From Holothuria scabra (Eukaryota; Echinodermata; Holothuroidea; Aspidochirotida; Holothuriidae), in contig CM074190.1 in NCBI GenBank assembly GCA_037179385.1, positions 12,358,206 to 12,422,205 on the forward strand: a DNA stretch of 64,000 bases. The letters are read 5' to 3'. A program made the position numbers and the translations under genes. The notes under the pieces were generated by a model that saw nothing but the letters and a program-made list of their open reading frames with translations, was not told the origin of the DNA and searched no databases. This document shows positions 34,500-46,887 of the stretch, one piece after another (the first letter of the stretch is position 1; the number at the start of each line of letters is the position of its first letter).

Positions 34500-36104
34500 C
34501 ATCAAATGTGTACAAAAAAGTTTATTGAATTGGCAAATTAGCAAGAACTAAACAAAAGATGGAAAGAGTAACATTTTTATTTTAATGTATTGTATGCGTT
34601 AATGTGCTTGAAGGCTGTTTTAATGACCCACAAAAAAAAAAGGAAAAAAAGGGCGAGTAATCCCACAGAGGTTTTTTGTAAGTTAATGTTGCTTGGTATA
34701 TAATTAAAACGTATAGTATGAAGTGTGTACCTAATTATAGTGAAGAGAGCTGTTAGAGTAATTGTGCAAAACTATACAGTTCCTTTATGCAATGCCTAGA
34801 CTGTACATTGTAATAGCTACTGCTGCGTAATTTGAAGGCTCGAACGTTTAGCATAATTTATTGGCAAAGAGTATCTTGTGCAATGCATACCCGTGTTTAT
34901 ATACAGAAGATTATGTGCAAAATGATCATCGCTCCAACTGGGAATTCTGTAGACGCAATAATGACACCGTAGTTCTAGTAGAGACAGAGACAAATTCCTC
35001 ATATTAATCATTCCGTTCAATGTTTTTGGAACTTCTCTATTTGGTGTTTTTTTTTTTTTTTTTGTGGTGTGGCCATTTAGGTTAGACTTGGCAGTATTAC
35101 ATGCTCTTCTAGCCAAGTATAATCTCAGAAAGATGGAATTGCCTTTTGTTGCCAGTATTGTTAGCGGCAGATGGCAGCACTCATCCAAGTGAGTCCAATA
35201 TAATACAGAAATCACCCCTGCGTGTTGGGTTCATTATATGAGAGAAGGAATTTAGATTGAACAAAATCAGTTGAGGTGTGTGTGTATATAGTCTAGAGTT
35301 GTGACCTGTCCATAAATTGGACAACAAGATGGAGGTAATGTTTTATGCCACTCTTATAATCACCATGATACAGATTTAGATTCTGAGAATGCTGTGTGCA
35401 TGGCTTGTATGTAACGGCAAGCAGTGTTTAAAGCATATTCCCGAAAGGGGACATTTAGCCTGAACTGAAATTTCAATATAATGTATTTTTCCTTGGAAAA
35501 AACTTATTTTTGTGCTCTCCTCTGATGTTTTTTTTTTTTTGATGGGGGGAGGGTGGAAGGTGGGAGCTGTTATTGTAAGCTGCACTGTGAATTTCATCAT
35601 ATCTTGTGAAAATATAGATCTGTGTACAAAGTTATAATAAAATTAGTTTGTGGCAATGATTTCAATCTTAACAAGACCACAGTATAATGGTAGTTTTTAT
35701 TTTGTTTTTAAAATTTCTTTAACCTATTTATGCTATTATTACTTGCTATATAACCACTACTGAAATCTTGCAGTGGCAGTACTATGGAAGCTTGGGGGGG
35801 GGAGGGGGCATGTTATGTCAGTTACAGTAGGTGTTAGGTCAACTAATTATAATTCACCTCACTTGACACTTAATACTTCACCTTGGATATGCTAAAACTC
35901 CAGAGCTTTGGACCATTGGACTCCCCACTGCAGCTTTGCTCCTGGACCCTACCCACAGGAGAACATGCTTTGCGTTTGGCTTCACTCCCTCAACAAAAAT
36001 TTTTATCTCCCCAGCTTTTTCCTTTGCCCTTCATAGTTTGTTCCACCAGTTTTATCTTATCCCTGATAATCACCATGTCCTAAATTTTTTTACACCATTC
36101 CATA
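34500..36104. other. Non-coding stretch with homopolymer runs
   Basis: A 17-base T run lies at 35047-35063, a second T run at 35528-35540, and a G-rich block at 35793-35809. Frames at 34817-35215 and 35883-36220 are chance-like. Confidence 0.5.
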
Positions 36105-36381
36105 TCAGGGTTGTAGCTACGGTGGGTGGCACTGGGCAGCTGCACCCATCACTTGATATTACCACCAAGCACTCCAGGCGAGCATATGTCTCCACGCCCA
36201 CAACAAATCTGCCTATCTAGACAAAAAACTAGCCCCAAAATTTAATACTCCCTACAGTAAAATGAAGGACAAATGAAAAATTAATGGCTGAAAAATGGGG
36301 TAAATGCCATGGGGCAGGGTGAGGCACTTTTGCCAGATTAGACAATTACCCAGCACTCAAATTTGGCTAGCTATAACCCTG
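36105..36381. mobile_element. Probable MITE with CAGGGTTRTAGCTA ends
   Basis: TCAGGGTTGTAGCTACGG near the left edge and, inverted, ACAGGGTTATAGCTAGCC at the right edge match at 13 of 14 core positions. The interior is not coding. A single copy in this window limits confidence. Confidence 0.45.
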
Positions 36382-36446
36382 TTCTGTATACTGCAAAATT
36401 TTAAATAATATTAAGTCTGTTTTAACTTTGCAATATGTTTGCTACC

Positions 36447-36543
36447 AGCAAAATTTTTGGCAAAGTCATTAAGTTTAATATGGGACATTTTTAAAGCAAA
36501 ATTTTAGGCAAAGTCATTAAGTTTAATATGAGGCATTTTTAAA
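36447..36543 (+). repeat. Two-copy 48-bp tandem duplication
   Basis: The unit beginning AGCAAAATTTTTGGCAAAGT is repeated at 36495 with few changes, each copy ending in GGCATTTTTAAAG or a variant. It is a simple local duplication. Confidence 0.8.
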
Positions 36544-38412
36544 GTATCTGCATAAAGATTTAAGTGTACACTAACGCCCAGGGTAACATGCCTGAGTATA
36601 TTGTTTTGTGATTTTTAAAATCTTGATCAGTTGCTGCCCAACAAAGTTTGTGGCATAATGGTGAAAATGGTTCTGTTGCTTTCTTGAATGATCGGTGAAT
36701 AACATAACTATACACTTTATTTAGAGCTTTTGGGACAGGAAACTGTTAGCTTTCCCATCATAACTTTCATGTTGAAGAGACATAAAAGAAGGACAACTTG
36801 TCATTACACTGTGTTCATTAAAATTCTGATCTAGATAAATGGTAAGAAGATTTTAAATTTGAACTATTCATGTAGACTGTGTATTTGGGTTAAAACAATT
36901 TTCGAATTCCCTCCCCTCCAAATAGGGGAAAAAATAAATTTTGAGTAAAAGAATTATAAAATGGGAGCTATCCCATTTACTCTAGAGCAGGAAGTGGCAA
37001 GCGTTGTATAGGCTGCAACCTCTTGAGTGTTGAGGGTATATTAACACATTTCACGATTAAAATCGTCAATGAAATTTATTTTTGAAACGCCAGCTTCTTT
37101 TAGCTTCACTGCACACTAAGGTGATAATCAGAAAGGATGTAATATGGAATGAAGTCACAAATTTTATTACTCAAAATGAATAAAAATGTTTGTAGGGATA
37201 AATTAATTTATTGGCAGATGCATGCTGCTAAGGGTAAACCAATAGTGAAACTTCAACATGGACAATGCCCTCAAGCTGGTATTACCCATTTGAAGCAAAT
37301 TGCACCATTCATTCTTTGGTATACAGCCTTCCTTCAAACATATACACATAGTCGCCTCGCAGCACGTGCAGATCTTGCTAAGCATTTTGCATGAATCTGC
37401 GAGATTGATTTTAGTCATTCTCATGGTGAAGTAATTTTGCATTTCACTTTATAATGAAATTAATGCGTTGTGACCTGCCTGTGGCAGACACAAGGGATAA
37501 AGGCACAAACCTGGGGATATTGAAATGTATATTGCTCGTGTAGGGAAGCTGTAAAATGTGCTTTCATACTCTCCTTGTGGAATGGAGACTAGAGCATCTT
37601 ATAGAGAGTGAGGGAGAGAGAAAAACATAAGAATTTGTCTTCACACTTAAAGCTAATTTTTTTGGATCTGTAAAATGAAATGAACTTGGAATCAGTGAGT
37701 GAACATAAACAATATCATACCTAACAGAATGCCTCTTTTTGTTTTTGTTTTGCAAAACACAAACATACCTTTCAAAACAAGGTGGTTTTGGTTTGGTAAT
37801 ATTTTGTCAAATGTTGATTGTGTTGTGAAGTCTTCTAGTAATTTTGTGTGGCATAATAAAAAAATTAAGCTTATCTTTTTAATTTTCATGTAGCTTAAAG
37901 TGTAAACTGTCACTTCTGTGAAGAGTTTGAAAGTTGATTGAAGTTTCCAATATCTTGTGCATTGCAAATGATGTTGAACTGCATAGGTAGTAAAAGTTAA
38001 GCATTGTAATACCATAAAATTCCTGAATACAATATTATATCAACTCGTTTAAGTTGAAACAAAATTTTTACATAAAGTACTTGCTCTTTAATAAACTTTT
38101 TAAAAACAATTTCATTTTAATTTTGCACATTCATGAACTCTTCTTGAATATATTCCAGATGTTACCATTATAATCATGTACTGTGTTCTCCTAAAGTGGG
38201 GTTCTCCAAACTGTTCAGATTAGTGGTATCAATTTGCTATTCTGAAATCTTGTTGGCCCTCAATGACCCTAATGACCCTAAGCTTCCAGTAAAAAGCCTG
38301 ATATGAGTTACATTACTGGTTCTTTGATTTACATTATTCTCATTGTTCATTTTTAATAAGTTGGCTATTATTTTTTCACCACAACATTTTTTTCTGATCT
38401 TGAAATATTTTT
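36544..38412. other. Non-coding stretch, no gene seen
   Basis: AT-rich sequence with short frames (for example 37149-37442 and 37564-38015) on both strands that overlap one another and show no family features. Confidence 0.5.
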
Positions 38413-38458
38413 GGGACCCAGGGTTGGGGGTTTGGAGGTGGGAGATGGGGGACGGGGG
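38413..38458 (+). other. Putative G-quadruplex
   Basis: Six runs of three or more G lie within 46 bases, separated by short loops, including GGGTTGGGGG and GGGGGACGGGGG. This satisfies the usual four-run pattern. Structure formation is inference. Confidence 0.5.
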
Positions 38459-40119
38459 TTGTAACCCCTCTCCTGCCTACCACAGTTCTTAAGGAACATT
38501 CACATTTTGCAAGTGATGATCATGAATATAAGTTGTAAGCAGAAATCATATTTCTAAAAGTCTGCAGAGATCATTTTATATAAGTTTTTGAGCTAATCTT
38601 AGTAGATTCAGAGATTCTTTGTGAAATATTTCATTATATTACACATTTGCGTTGGTACATCAGCTATACTGTATATTAATTTGCATTGAACTTTTTGAGT
38701 ACAGTTCTCATTAAACATGGGGAAGTACAGAGTAAAAAACTGGTGTTTGCAGAAAATTAAATTTTGTCATGAAAGTTGTATAAACCTACAGTAACACTGG
38801 ATATGTGGTATAGCCTGTGTATTTGTCCTATTGAAAGTCATATGTGTCAATGGTAAGCAAGGGTCATTTTGAAAAAAAGAAAATAGGATTAATTGATACT
38901 GCAGTTTTGCTTAAGAGTAAATTTGTGTTCCAGTAGCTAGGCCTATAGCACCACTGGATAAAAACCAAGTGTCTTAAGTTCTTATGTTTGCATCTTTGGT
39001 TAACATACATGTACACTATAGTACTGGATCACTCTCACTACAGTAGGCTTCTTTTGTGTTCTATTAACCATCATAGCTCTTCACAACTTATAGCGAGTAC
39101 AGGGGTTTAATAGTGAAGTGTGTATTAAGCAAGATGAAATTTTTTTGGAAACTATAAAATTCCAGTTTTATTGTTCACACTTTTCTTTTAATTTGTGAGC
39201 CTGGATATACTGGTACTCTCTCTTTTTTTTTTTGGGAGGGGTGGGAGAATGAACAACACATTTAAATGTCAGATCCCCCCTCCCCTACTATGCCAACAGC
39301 TCTAGGTTGTCCTTTTTTCAAATGATGAGAACAAGTCCCTTTAGAATAGACAACTTTAACTAATTTCTTCCCTGTTTTGAAGGTGCAGTACTTTGTTTAC
39401 CCAGTAAATTTCATAAAAAGGGCACAAGAAAAATGAGTATCAGTGTATAACAAGATACTGGTGCACACAAGATTGCAGGGGAAACTATGAACTTTTAAAT
39501 ACATTGAGTTGGTTTGTGAAAATAACCTGTCAACTTTTTCAAACCTGTTGAATTTTCTTCTTATGTACTATGACAAATGGCTAACTTACACTTACCACAA
39601 ACAAAAATGTTTCATAATAACTGGAGTGAACAATTCTACTTGTTTTTTGGAAATTCCTGATCAGACACTTTTTCAGATGATCATATGCACATAACAGGAT
39701 GCAGAAAAATTCAAAAGTTCTTAACTTTTACTTACAAGTTTATATTGGTTGTGAAACTTGAATACAGTTTGCTAATAATAGACTTTGTTAATATGATGTT
39801 ATAGTACTCTCTAACACTCTCAATAGGTTAAATTGATATAAACTCAATATGCCACATTTACTCCCACCATAAACATTGTTTACAAAACCTCATTTCACTT
39901 GGCACTTTGAAAGGGGAAAGTACAGAATGAGTAGGTTTTTGCAAGATTTCATTTACCACTTAAAAGTGTATTTATTACAGTGCAATATTTACATCCTTCA
40001 AACACTGTATCTTCGGCTGAGTCACCCTGAATCAATTTGTAACAACCCTCTCCTTTCATAAAAACAACAGGTTGGATTTTGCTTATTAAGCACCTTCTGC
40101 TCTGTCCATCTTATCTATC
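38459..40119. other. Non-coding stretch, no gene seen
   Basis: AT-rich sequence with nothing recognised beyond a TAGGCCTA site at 38938-38945. Confidence 0.55.
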
Positions 40120-40480
40120 TGTGACCACTAAGACACCTCCGACTGCTTAAAGGTCAATCTTTCGCCAGCATATCTGCACGTCATCTCAAATTACTAACCC
40201 CATCACGCTGTTTGTCATAGCCCCCAAATCGCACATCTTTGTAATTATTCCAACGTCATATTCCTTCTCATCGACAGTTAACACTGTGCCAGTTGACGCA
40301 TAAAATATGGTTGCTATAAGAGCACCATCTGTGCACGTTGTAAGTGTGGCCATGCACAAAAGTGCCCAAGGCTATGTTCTGCTAAGAGTGCAGTGTACAG
40401 CATGTATTACAGCAGTACACTGCCGTGTTTGTCTCACACCATAGTGTCAGGTTGATTCTTTGAAGTGTTACACCGTACAC
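40120..40480. promoter_or_regulatory. CpG-richer patch, candidate conserved element
   Basis: Roughly a dozen CpGs occur in 360 bp, against very few in the flanks, and the words are varied (ACGTCATCTC, CATCACGCTG, TCGACAGTTAAC). Long frames are open on both strands, including about 50 codons on + from 40151 and about 45 on -. So an exon is possible, but no single frame stands out. I read it as a conserved non-coding candidate. Confidence 0.25.
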
Positions 40481-42157
40481 CGTTGTAACACATGGATCTC
40501 AATCTTTATACAGATGACACAAATAGTTCTTATTGTGTTACCCTTGGTGTATTGCATTGCAAGCACATGGCTTGGATTGTGTGCATGGGGGGGGGGGGAG
40601 GGGGGTTGGGAATGTATCATAGAAGAGGTGCCCCCACTCCTTTTGAAGGAAACAAAATTCCTGTCTCTAGATCTGATGGGCAATAGTGCAATTTTTGTTC
40701 CCCAAATAACAAAGTGATAACAGTTTCCCATCTTTTACTATATTTTGCTTTTTCTTTTTCTTGAGTCATGGCAGCCCCTGGCTTATCATGTTTCTGTTGC
40801 AATATGTGTGGCAGATCATAATTTTCTGATAGAACAGTTTGGTTAAGATCTATGACACATAAAAATTGCAAATGCAGTCAGTCATCCTATATTAAATTAA
40901 GGATTTATTTTCCCTCTCTTCTCCCCTATTTTCTAGTCTGTGTACTCAGTTGCAATATTTTAAATTAAGATATTTGTAACTTTTCCACATGAGAAATGAG
41001 ACAACTTTGCAAAAGATATTATTTAGAAAACAAATCCATACATTTCCATTACATGTACTGGATGCATTTTTCCTGAACAAAGGTGAATGTTCTAAAGTTT
41101 TGTAAAAATGAATAAAGTGGTATACTTAAATCAACATAACTTTTACAATGAGCTTCCTTTAAAAAGATGAAATCTTTTTTCTTTTATGAGATTAAATGTG
41201 CATCCTCATGTCTGGCTTTATTCAGCTCCATAATTTAATTTGCCTTAAATGCATCAAATTTCAAGATCAGGTATTATTTTTCTATTTAAAAAACCCTTTC
41301 TGGAAAAGTTGACAAATTGATATCCTTTCCATTCAACCGTGTCTTTACCCCAAGCATTTTAAAGGGGGATATTCCTGCCCCTTCTCCCAAATTCTGAGAC
41401 TTGAGAAAATTATTGTTCTAATGCATTGTGCATGCAGCGTTCATGGTCATCCCATAAGGAAACTACAAAAGTAATAGATTTAAGAAACAATCCAATGAAA
41501 ATGGAATAAAACAGAAGTAATATGTGGAATACATAAAGCTTAGTGTTCTCAGTTTTTCTATTTTGTGATGCAGCATTTCAAATGATATCTGTGTCTATCT
41601 GACTATTTAAGAAGTTGTATAAAGTTATTTTGTAATCCATAACAGGCTTGGTCTACTCATGAAAGAGCTACCACATGATATGGAATTTTACTGTTTTGAA
41701 TAGGTTGCAATATTATTATAAGAGTGTACTAAATGAATTCACCAAAAGCTGGGACATACCAAATGTATGATCCTTCAAAAATAATAGCCATGGGTTATAT
41801 TTACACAAATATCACAGTATCTTCAATGAGCATTGATCATAATGGTGAATTTTAGAGTAGGTGGACCAAACACAGGTTTGAATATAGAGTTTAGAAAAAA
41901 TGTTAGCCAGTTTTATGGTCACTTCTTATTTCAGACTAGTTTTTATACCCTTTCTACCAAATGTCACAGAGATACTGTACATGGTCAATTATATGCAAAT
42001 GCATTATATAGTATGTGTACAGACATTTTTATACACAGGTACCCTAAATCCCCACACAGTCATCCCCCTTTCACATAAAGAGTGATTTCAGTCACACTGT
42101 TGTGTTGCTGTACTTTCAAATCAGTGATTTTTGCTTACTTGTTCCATACATTTCCAG
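40481..42157. other. Non-coding stretch, no gene seen
   Basis: A G-rich block (12 Gs at 40587-40598, then AGGGGGG) lies near the left end. The rest is AT-rich, with overlapping short frames and no family features. Confidence 0.5.
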
Positions 42158-42183
42158 GTGCCACTTACGAGGTATTAAGAAAG
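42158..42183 (+). other. Candidate 26-nt microexon
   Basis: TACATTTCCAG precedes and AAAG|GTAAGA follows 26 nt. Two of three frames are open. The frame that joins in phase to the candidate at 45858 reads CHLRGIKK and leaves one G. See the paired finding. Confidence 0.2.
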
Positions 42184-42419
42184 GTAAGAAAGTTATTAAA
42201 GGGAAAAGGAGATAACAGAGAACGGGGCAACAATGGAAGCTAGGAATGTTTAAAAAAAAAAGGATAGCCTATGGATGTAAAATAACAGTTTTTTGGTTGT
42301 TAAATCTTTTCACTTAGTGTGAAGCTCATTTTATTCATTCTTTCCACACACAAGTATGAAAGGCATTTTTAAAATATGGCTAAATGTCTTACAGAAGCCG
42401 CTGTACATTAAACAATCAC

Positions 42420-42800
42420 ATAGACTGCAATTCATTTCAGAGCACTACTGATTCAGTAACCAATGCTAAATGAGCCGTAATTCTCGAGAAGTAAATTAGG
42501 ATACACTGAGATAACCATCAGCAGAGGTTCTTGGTTGTCATGCAATGAAAGAGATAAATTAAGGCCACCACTTTTTTCCGCTGCACAGGGAGACAACTGT
42601 TAGAATAATTTGAGCACATTTTGAAACAATAAGCAGATGGCGATTATCACTCAAATATTAATTAAATAGCTCTGGCCCCAGCCACTTGTATCGTCCGTTT
42701 CATTACAGAGCGATCATATTTCAGGGGGTACTGATGTATTTCTGCTTTGTTTATGGCTTGCCTGGATCACATGTTCATCACAGCAATAAATGACAATACC
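42420..42800. promoter_or_regulatory. Candidate conserved non-coding (enhancer-like) segment
   Basis: Unlike its simple AT-rich flanks, this stretch packs many distinct transcription-factor-like words: CAGATGG (E-box), TATTAATTAAATAG (homeodomain), AAACAATAAG (Sox or Fox), GCCACTTGTA (Nkx-like), TTTGTTTATGG (Fox) and several GATAA sites. It has no open frame of note. High word complexity with clustered developmental sites resembles enhancers, but only cross-species alignment can show this. Confidence 0.3.
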
Positions 42801-44660
42801 TTTAGTGGAGGAGTTAAAAGAGATGAAAAAAGGGAAAAGTTGACTTCAATTTTTGATTCATGATTGAGGTTTATGATGCAAGGAACCATTTTATTGGAAG
42901 TGGCACCAACATATCTGGTTTCATTTTACAGATACATCATACCAGCTCTACATGAAAAATTCTTTTTAATGTTTTCTGAGCCTTGCAAGTGGTTCAGGCA
43001 AGATGGTGCTCATAAGCCCAACTAAGCATAACCAATATGTTTGATTGCAGCGTAGATTGTGCATGTCGTAACTTTCACACATTGCTAACTAAAAAATAAA
43101 TAAAAAGGCACTGGGACAGAAACATGTTGGATTGAGTATTTTGGGGGAAAAGATGTAAAAATTGTTGTCATGATTTTGAGGAGGAAGTAGAGGTAAACAA
43201 TAGAAGTGTAATTACCCAAGGTTTTGAGGCATTATAATCAGGGAAAAAGGGATTTTTGTTTTATATTTTTATGTTTTGCATTATAATCAGCTTGGTTTAC
43301 ATTACATGCAAAATTGGACAGTTATTTTTAAGTCTTTTTTAAAAAAAAAAATATTTTTCAAGTCTTCAAAAGCTTGAGCCAGTAGGCCTATTTTAACACT
43401 GGGAGAGTACTCTGTGAGGTAGTTTGGAAGTTCATCTTCAGGTGAAGGGGTGTAGGTAGCTGAAGTCAGTTTTGCAGTGCAAATTAAAAGGCAATGTTGT
43501 GTTTTTTCTGAGGCTTACCCCTCCCACTTCCCTCCCCAAAGGCTCAAGACTTTCTTCGTTGTTAATTTTCAACAGTGCTATGCCTCACATGAGAAGTTAG
43601 AGAATTTTCTATGAGAATTGCATGTTTTAGTACTTAGTCAGTTGTTCTTGAAAGCCTCAATCCCAAATTTACATAAACTTTAAGTACATACCCATGAAAG
43701 TGAAGAATGTTGAAATTGTTCACATGTTCTTAATTAAGGCCTCCAACAGTTTTGTCGGAATATAATTGACCAATGGGATGTACACAGTTGTTTTAACTTC
43801 TTCATTTTGTGCCAATTTTGCTTTGCAAATTGCAATTTTGATCATAACTGCACCTTCATCTGATAACAATGATGTACACATGTAATGCAATATAGGCCTA
43901 TTGAATACATGCAGCTAGTGAACTTTACATACATTTTAGAAATAATATGACATAGAACTCAAATGACAAAAAACAGGTCTTTAATTCACAGATTTTGTAG
44001 ATGTTCACAAGTACAATGCAGCTAAAATGCCATTGTGATTGCATCTACACACTAGTGCCATTCATTTAGTGCCTGCAATGCATACAAGTGATTCATATAT
44101 GTCTATTGTACCTATGTAAATAAATGCTTCTATTGAAACTTACAAATTTAATGTATACATGTAGAATTGTAGACATGTAGACTACTTGTCACAAATGTCC
44201 TTCACATCAAATGTAAGATTATCAGACTGAGTGACATGGCGAGAATTTCGATCATAACAAGCATTATGTTGTGAATGAACCAATATGGCTGTATAATTTA
44301 TTGCATGGTAAATACAGTTGACAAAGAAAAGGCTGTGTTGTAGGGGCTATATCAGTGGTTTCTGCAAAAAGGTTGCCCGGGGAAGTGATAGGGTGGTGCC
44401 TAGGAGATAAAAGGAAAAACTAAAGATTGTCATTGTTCCAACCTTTGAGAAGTGGAAAAAGGAATCTTCCTATCAATTTCCACTGTTTTGATCTCTGTGT
44501 GAAACATCATTTAAAATTGAAAAAGGGGATACTTTTATGTCAAATTTTGAAATAAGTCTCAGAGATGCTTTTTTCATGAGGTAATAAATCCTTAACTCAT
44601 TTTAATTTTCTGTTGGAAAACCCTTTGCTGCTCATGCTTCACTCTGGGGTTTTTGAGTTC
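42801..44660. other. Non-coding stretch, no gene seen
   Basis: AT-rich sequence with TAGGCCTA sites at 43383 and 43893. Nothing else recognised. Confidence 0.55.
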
Positions 44661-44966
44661 TTTAAAGGCATATTTTCATCATCCCAAACAGTGCCAATTC
44701 TCCCAACCTACTTACTTCTAGCCCCTCCAACATTTATCTAAAAATCATCTTTATCCAGACATAATCCTTGTTTATTGCTTCATGGCTTGTCCCAGTGGCC
44801 ATACAAGTCCGTCATGTGTAATCAAGACACTCTCAGTGCCCATGCTGTGTAATTTAGCTATGATTCGTTGTTTGAATCTGATGCCAATCAAAGAGCTGTA
44901 CCAATTGAGAGTTTTGATATGTATACTGAAACTGTAGTTTAGGGTGACGAATGGCTGCCTTTAAAG
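44661..44966 (+). mobile_element. MITE family B, copy 5
   Basis: Starts TTTAAAGGCATATTTTCATC and ends with GTAGTTTAGGGTGACGA and CTGCCTTTAAA. Conserved blocks include ATCCCAAACAGTGCC, AGCCCCTCCAACATTT, CCATGCTGTGTAATTTAGC and GCCAATCAAAGAGCTG. Confidence 0.75.
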
Positions 44967-45013
44967 TTAAAAATAATCAGCAGCTGTTGCAGCTTGGCTG
45001 AGGTATCTCTAGT

Positions 45014-45182
45014 TTAGCTATAGACCTATTTCCAAATAGCAATTACAATGCATTGTGGGATACGTTTTGGGTAAACGTAAATTTTCACCACAGTAAAATG
45101 CCATTGAGAAAAATGACGCACACCCAAAACTCTATCCCACAATCCTTTGCAATGGCTATTTGGAAATAGGCCTATTATTGAC
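45014..45182. mobile_element. Compact foldback element (hairpin MITE)
   Basis: About 60-bp arms pair across the whole element. The left arm has CCTATTTCCAAATAGC, ATTGTGGGATA and GTTTTGGGT; the right arm carries the same blocks inverted. An RNA copy would form a long hairpin. The TAGGCCTA palindrome falls inside the right end. Confidence 0.8.
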
Positions 45183-45380
45183 ATGGTGCCCAACATGACA
45201 GCTTGAGTGACATTATTTTAATTTAGTCCATCCTCTTAGGAGTGATAAGTCGGGAGGAGTCGCACCCCAGATGATTTTGAGTGGAAAATTCAACCGAAAT
45301 TACCCAGTGAATAAAATAAAGGTAAATGGAAGATAGCTTGGAACAATAGCATCTTGGTTCAATGTAAGTGAAGGGGGTTT

Positions 45381-45656
45381 GAAAGGGCGACATAGTCACC
45401 CCTGACTTTAAGTAGTGACTGTCCTGTTTCATGGTTGACTCTTAAGAGTCAATCATGTGGTTTTTTTTTCTCCCCAAACATGAAATTTATTTGGGATAAT
45501 TTGCTTGGTTTACTGAACCTTGAATATGCAATATTGAAGTCCTAATTAAAGTACCATATTATTCAAGCTTGGTACTTTGAGGAGAAATAAGAAGAAAATT
45601 GTGAGATTCAGCTGCTTCATTACAATAAGTTTGGGTGACTGCCCTTGCCCTTTAGA
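45381..45656 (+). mobile_element. MITE family A, copy 6
   Basis: From GAAAGGGCGACATAGTCACC to GACTGCCCTTGCCCTTTAG, with CCTGTTTCATGGTTGACTC, TTGAATATGCAATATTGAAG and GAGAAATAAGAAGAAAATTG in family order. It overlaps the start of a chance frame at 45577-45843. Confidence 0.8.
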
Positions 45657-45857
45657 GTTAAAGATGATAAAATTTGTGATTCAAACTGAAGGAAAACATT
45701 CCCAAGTACGTACTGTCCTTTATTTTGGACATGACACGGATAAAGTAAGTTTCTCGAAAAATATTCTGTTGGTACAGCATTACATAAAGCGAATGTTTTC
45801 CCTACTAAATTATGTCCATAAACACCAGTGTACGACTTTGTGAATTCCCAATTACAG

Positions 45858-45896
45858 GCCAGACTCAGCCCGTTCGAAATCCCAAAGTGAAAAAAC
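45858..45896 (+). other. Candidate 39-nt symmetrical microexon
   Basis: ATTCCCAATTACAG precedes and AAC|GTAAGTG, a near-ideal donor, follows. A branch-like CTACTAAAT lies about 50 bases upstream. Two frames are open, PDSARSKSQSEK and QTQPVRNPKVKK. The second is the one that continues in phase from the candidate at 42158-42183. At 39 nt the segment keeps the frame whether included or skipped. I do not recognise the peptide. Confidence 0.25.
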
Positions 45897-46470
45897 GTAA
45901 GTGAGTGGGTCTCAAGATGGTGACGTATGCGTCATGGGAGGCATGGTTAGCAACACTGTAGGGCTGCCTACCAGGGAGCTCCCATCATTGAATCATGTGC
46001 ATGGTAATGCGTGTTGGTGACTTCATCATTGTAAACACTGGTACTACGATAGCAGCGAGCATGTCCAGTGACGACATTGTAAATTATGTGTCGTTGCGTG
46101 GCATGCTCAGTAGAGCACCTTCACCAAACAGCTCATAAAGATGCTCTTGTAGTGTGGATGTGTGTGTTATGGATTGTCCATACCTGTTTATAATTGTTCT
46201 CTGTAGCACCCATCTTTCTTGCACAAAAACAGAACTGTTTTACATGCCTACATGGACGCGAACGTATTGACTTATAATATCCCCTACATGGTGTGCGCCT
46301 AGCGCTCTTTGTGTTGGACAGGTATTGTGATGTAATTCTTTTCATGAAGTTGCTAAGATAAGATAACTTTACGGAGTGTCACTTTAGTTCCACATCAAGA
46401 TGCGCGTTCTTAAGTAGGACGGGATTTGTGCCATCAATTGCACCATAAAAGTCAGGTGACGGGTTGCAGC
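45897..46470. promoter_or_regulatory. CpG-dense pocket with CRE-like sites
   Basis: About 25 CpGs occur in under 600 bp, far above the surroundings. TGACGTATGCGTCA at 45921-45934 has two inverted TGACG half sites, as bound by CREB/ATF-type bZIP factors. More TGACG words lie near 46066 and 46458. A 70-codon minus-strand frame (46133-46345) is open. It could be a promoter or enhancer kept free of methylation. Confidence 0.3.
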
Positions 46471-46887
46471 ATTTTTTGATATTGGATTTTGAACCTTTTT
46501 CTTCAAATGTCATTTCTGCAAAACTGCGTCGGTATTAACTAAGGTGTGAGATGATACTTGTAGAAAACTGTATATTATCTTGCAGAAAAGATATTTTGGC
46601 CTTGTCATGCCCACTCTAATTTGGCTATTCTTAGAACTTTGCCCCATTGCAAGATGTAGTCCAATTGGTAGCTGCATCATGATTCCGTTTCATCTTGTGA
46701 CTTGCATTCAGAGATTTCGTGTAGACCTGGAGTTGCATGTTGTCAGTTCATGATGACATTAAGCATATTGTCTATGCAGATAGGATTCATTTTCTGACAG
46801 AAGAGTCACATTGCCATCCCAATTCCCTGCCAAACTAGCCAAGCCACATTCCCTTCAGTCAAGCTGCAACAGCTTCAACCAGCTTGG
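46471..46887. other. Non-coding stretch, no gene seen
   Basis: Single-copy-looking sequence between the CpG-dense pocket and family C copy 2. Confidence 0.5.
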
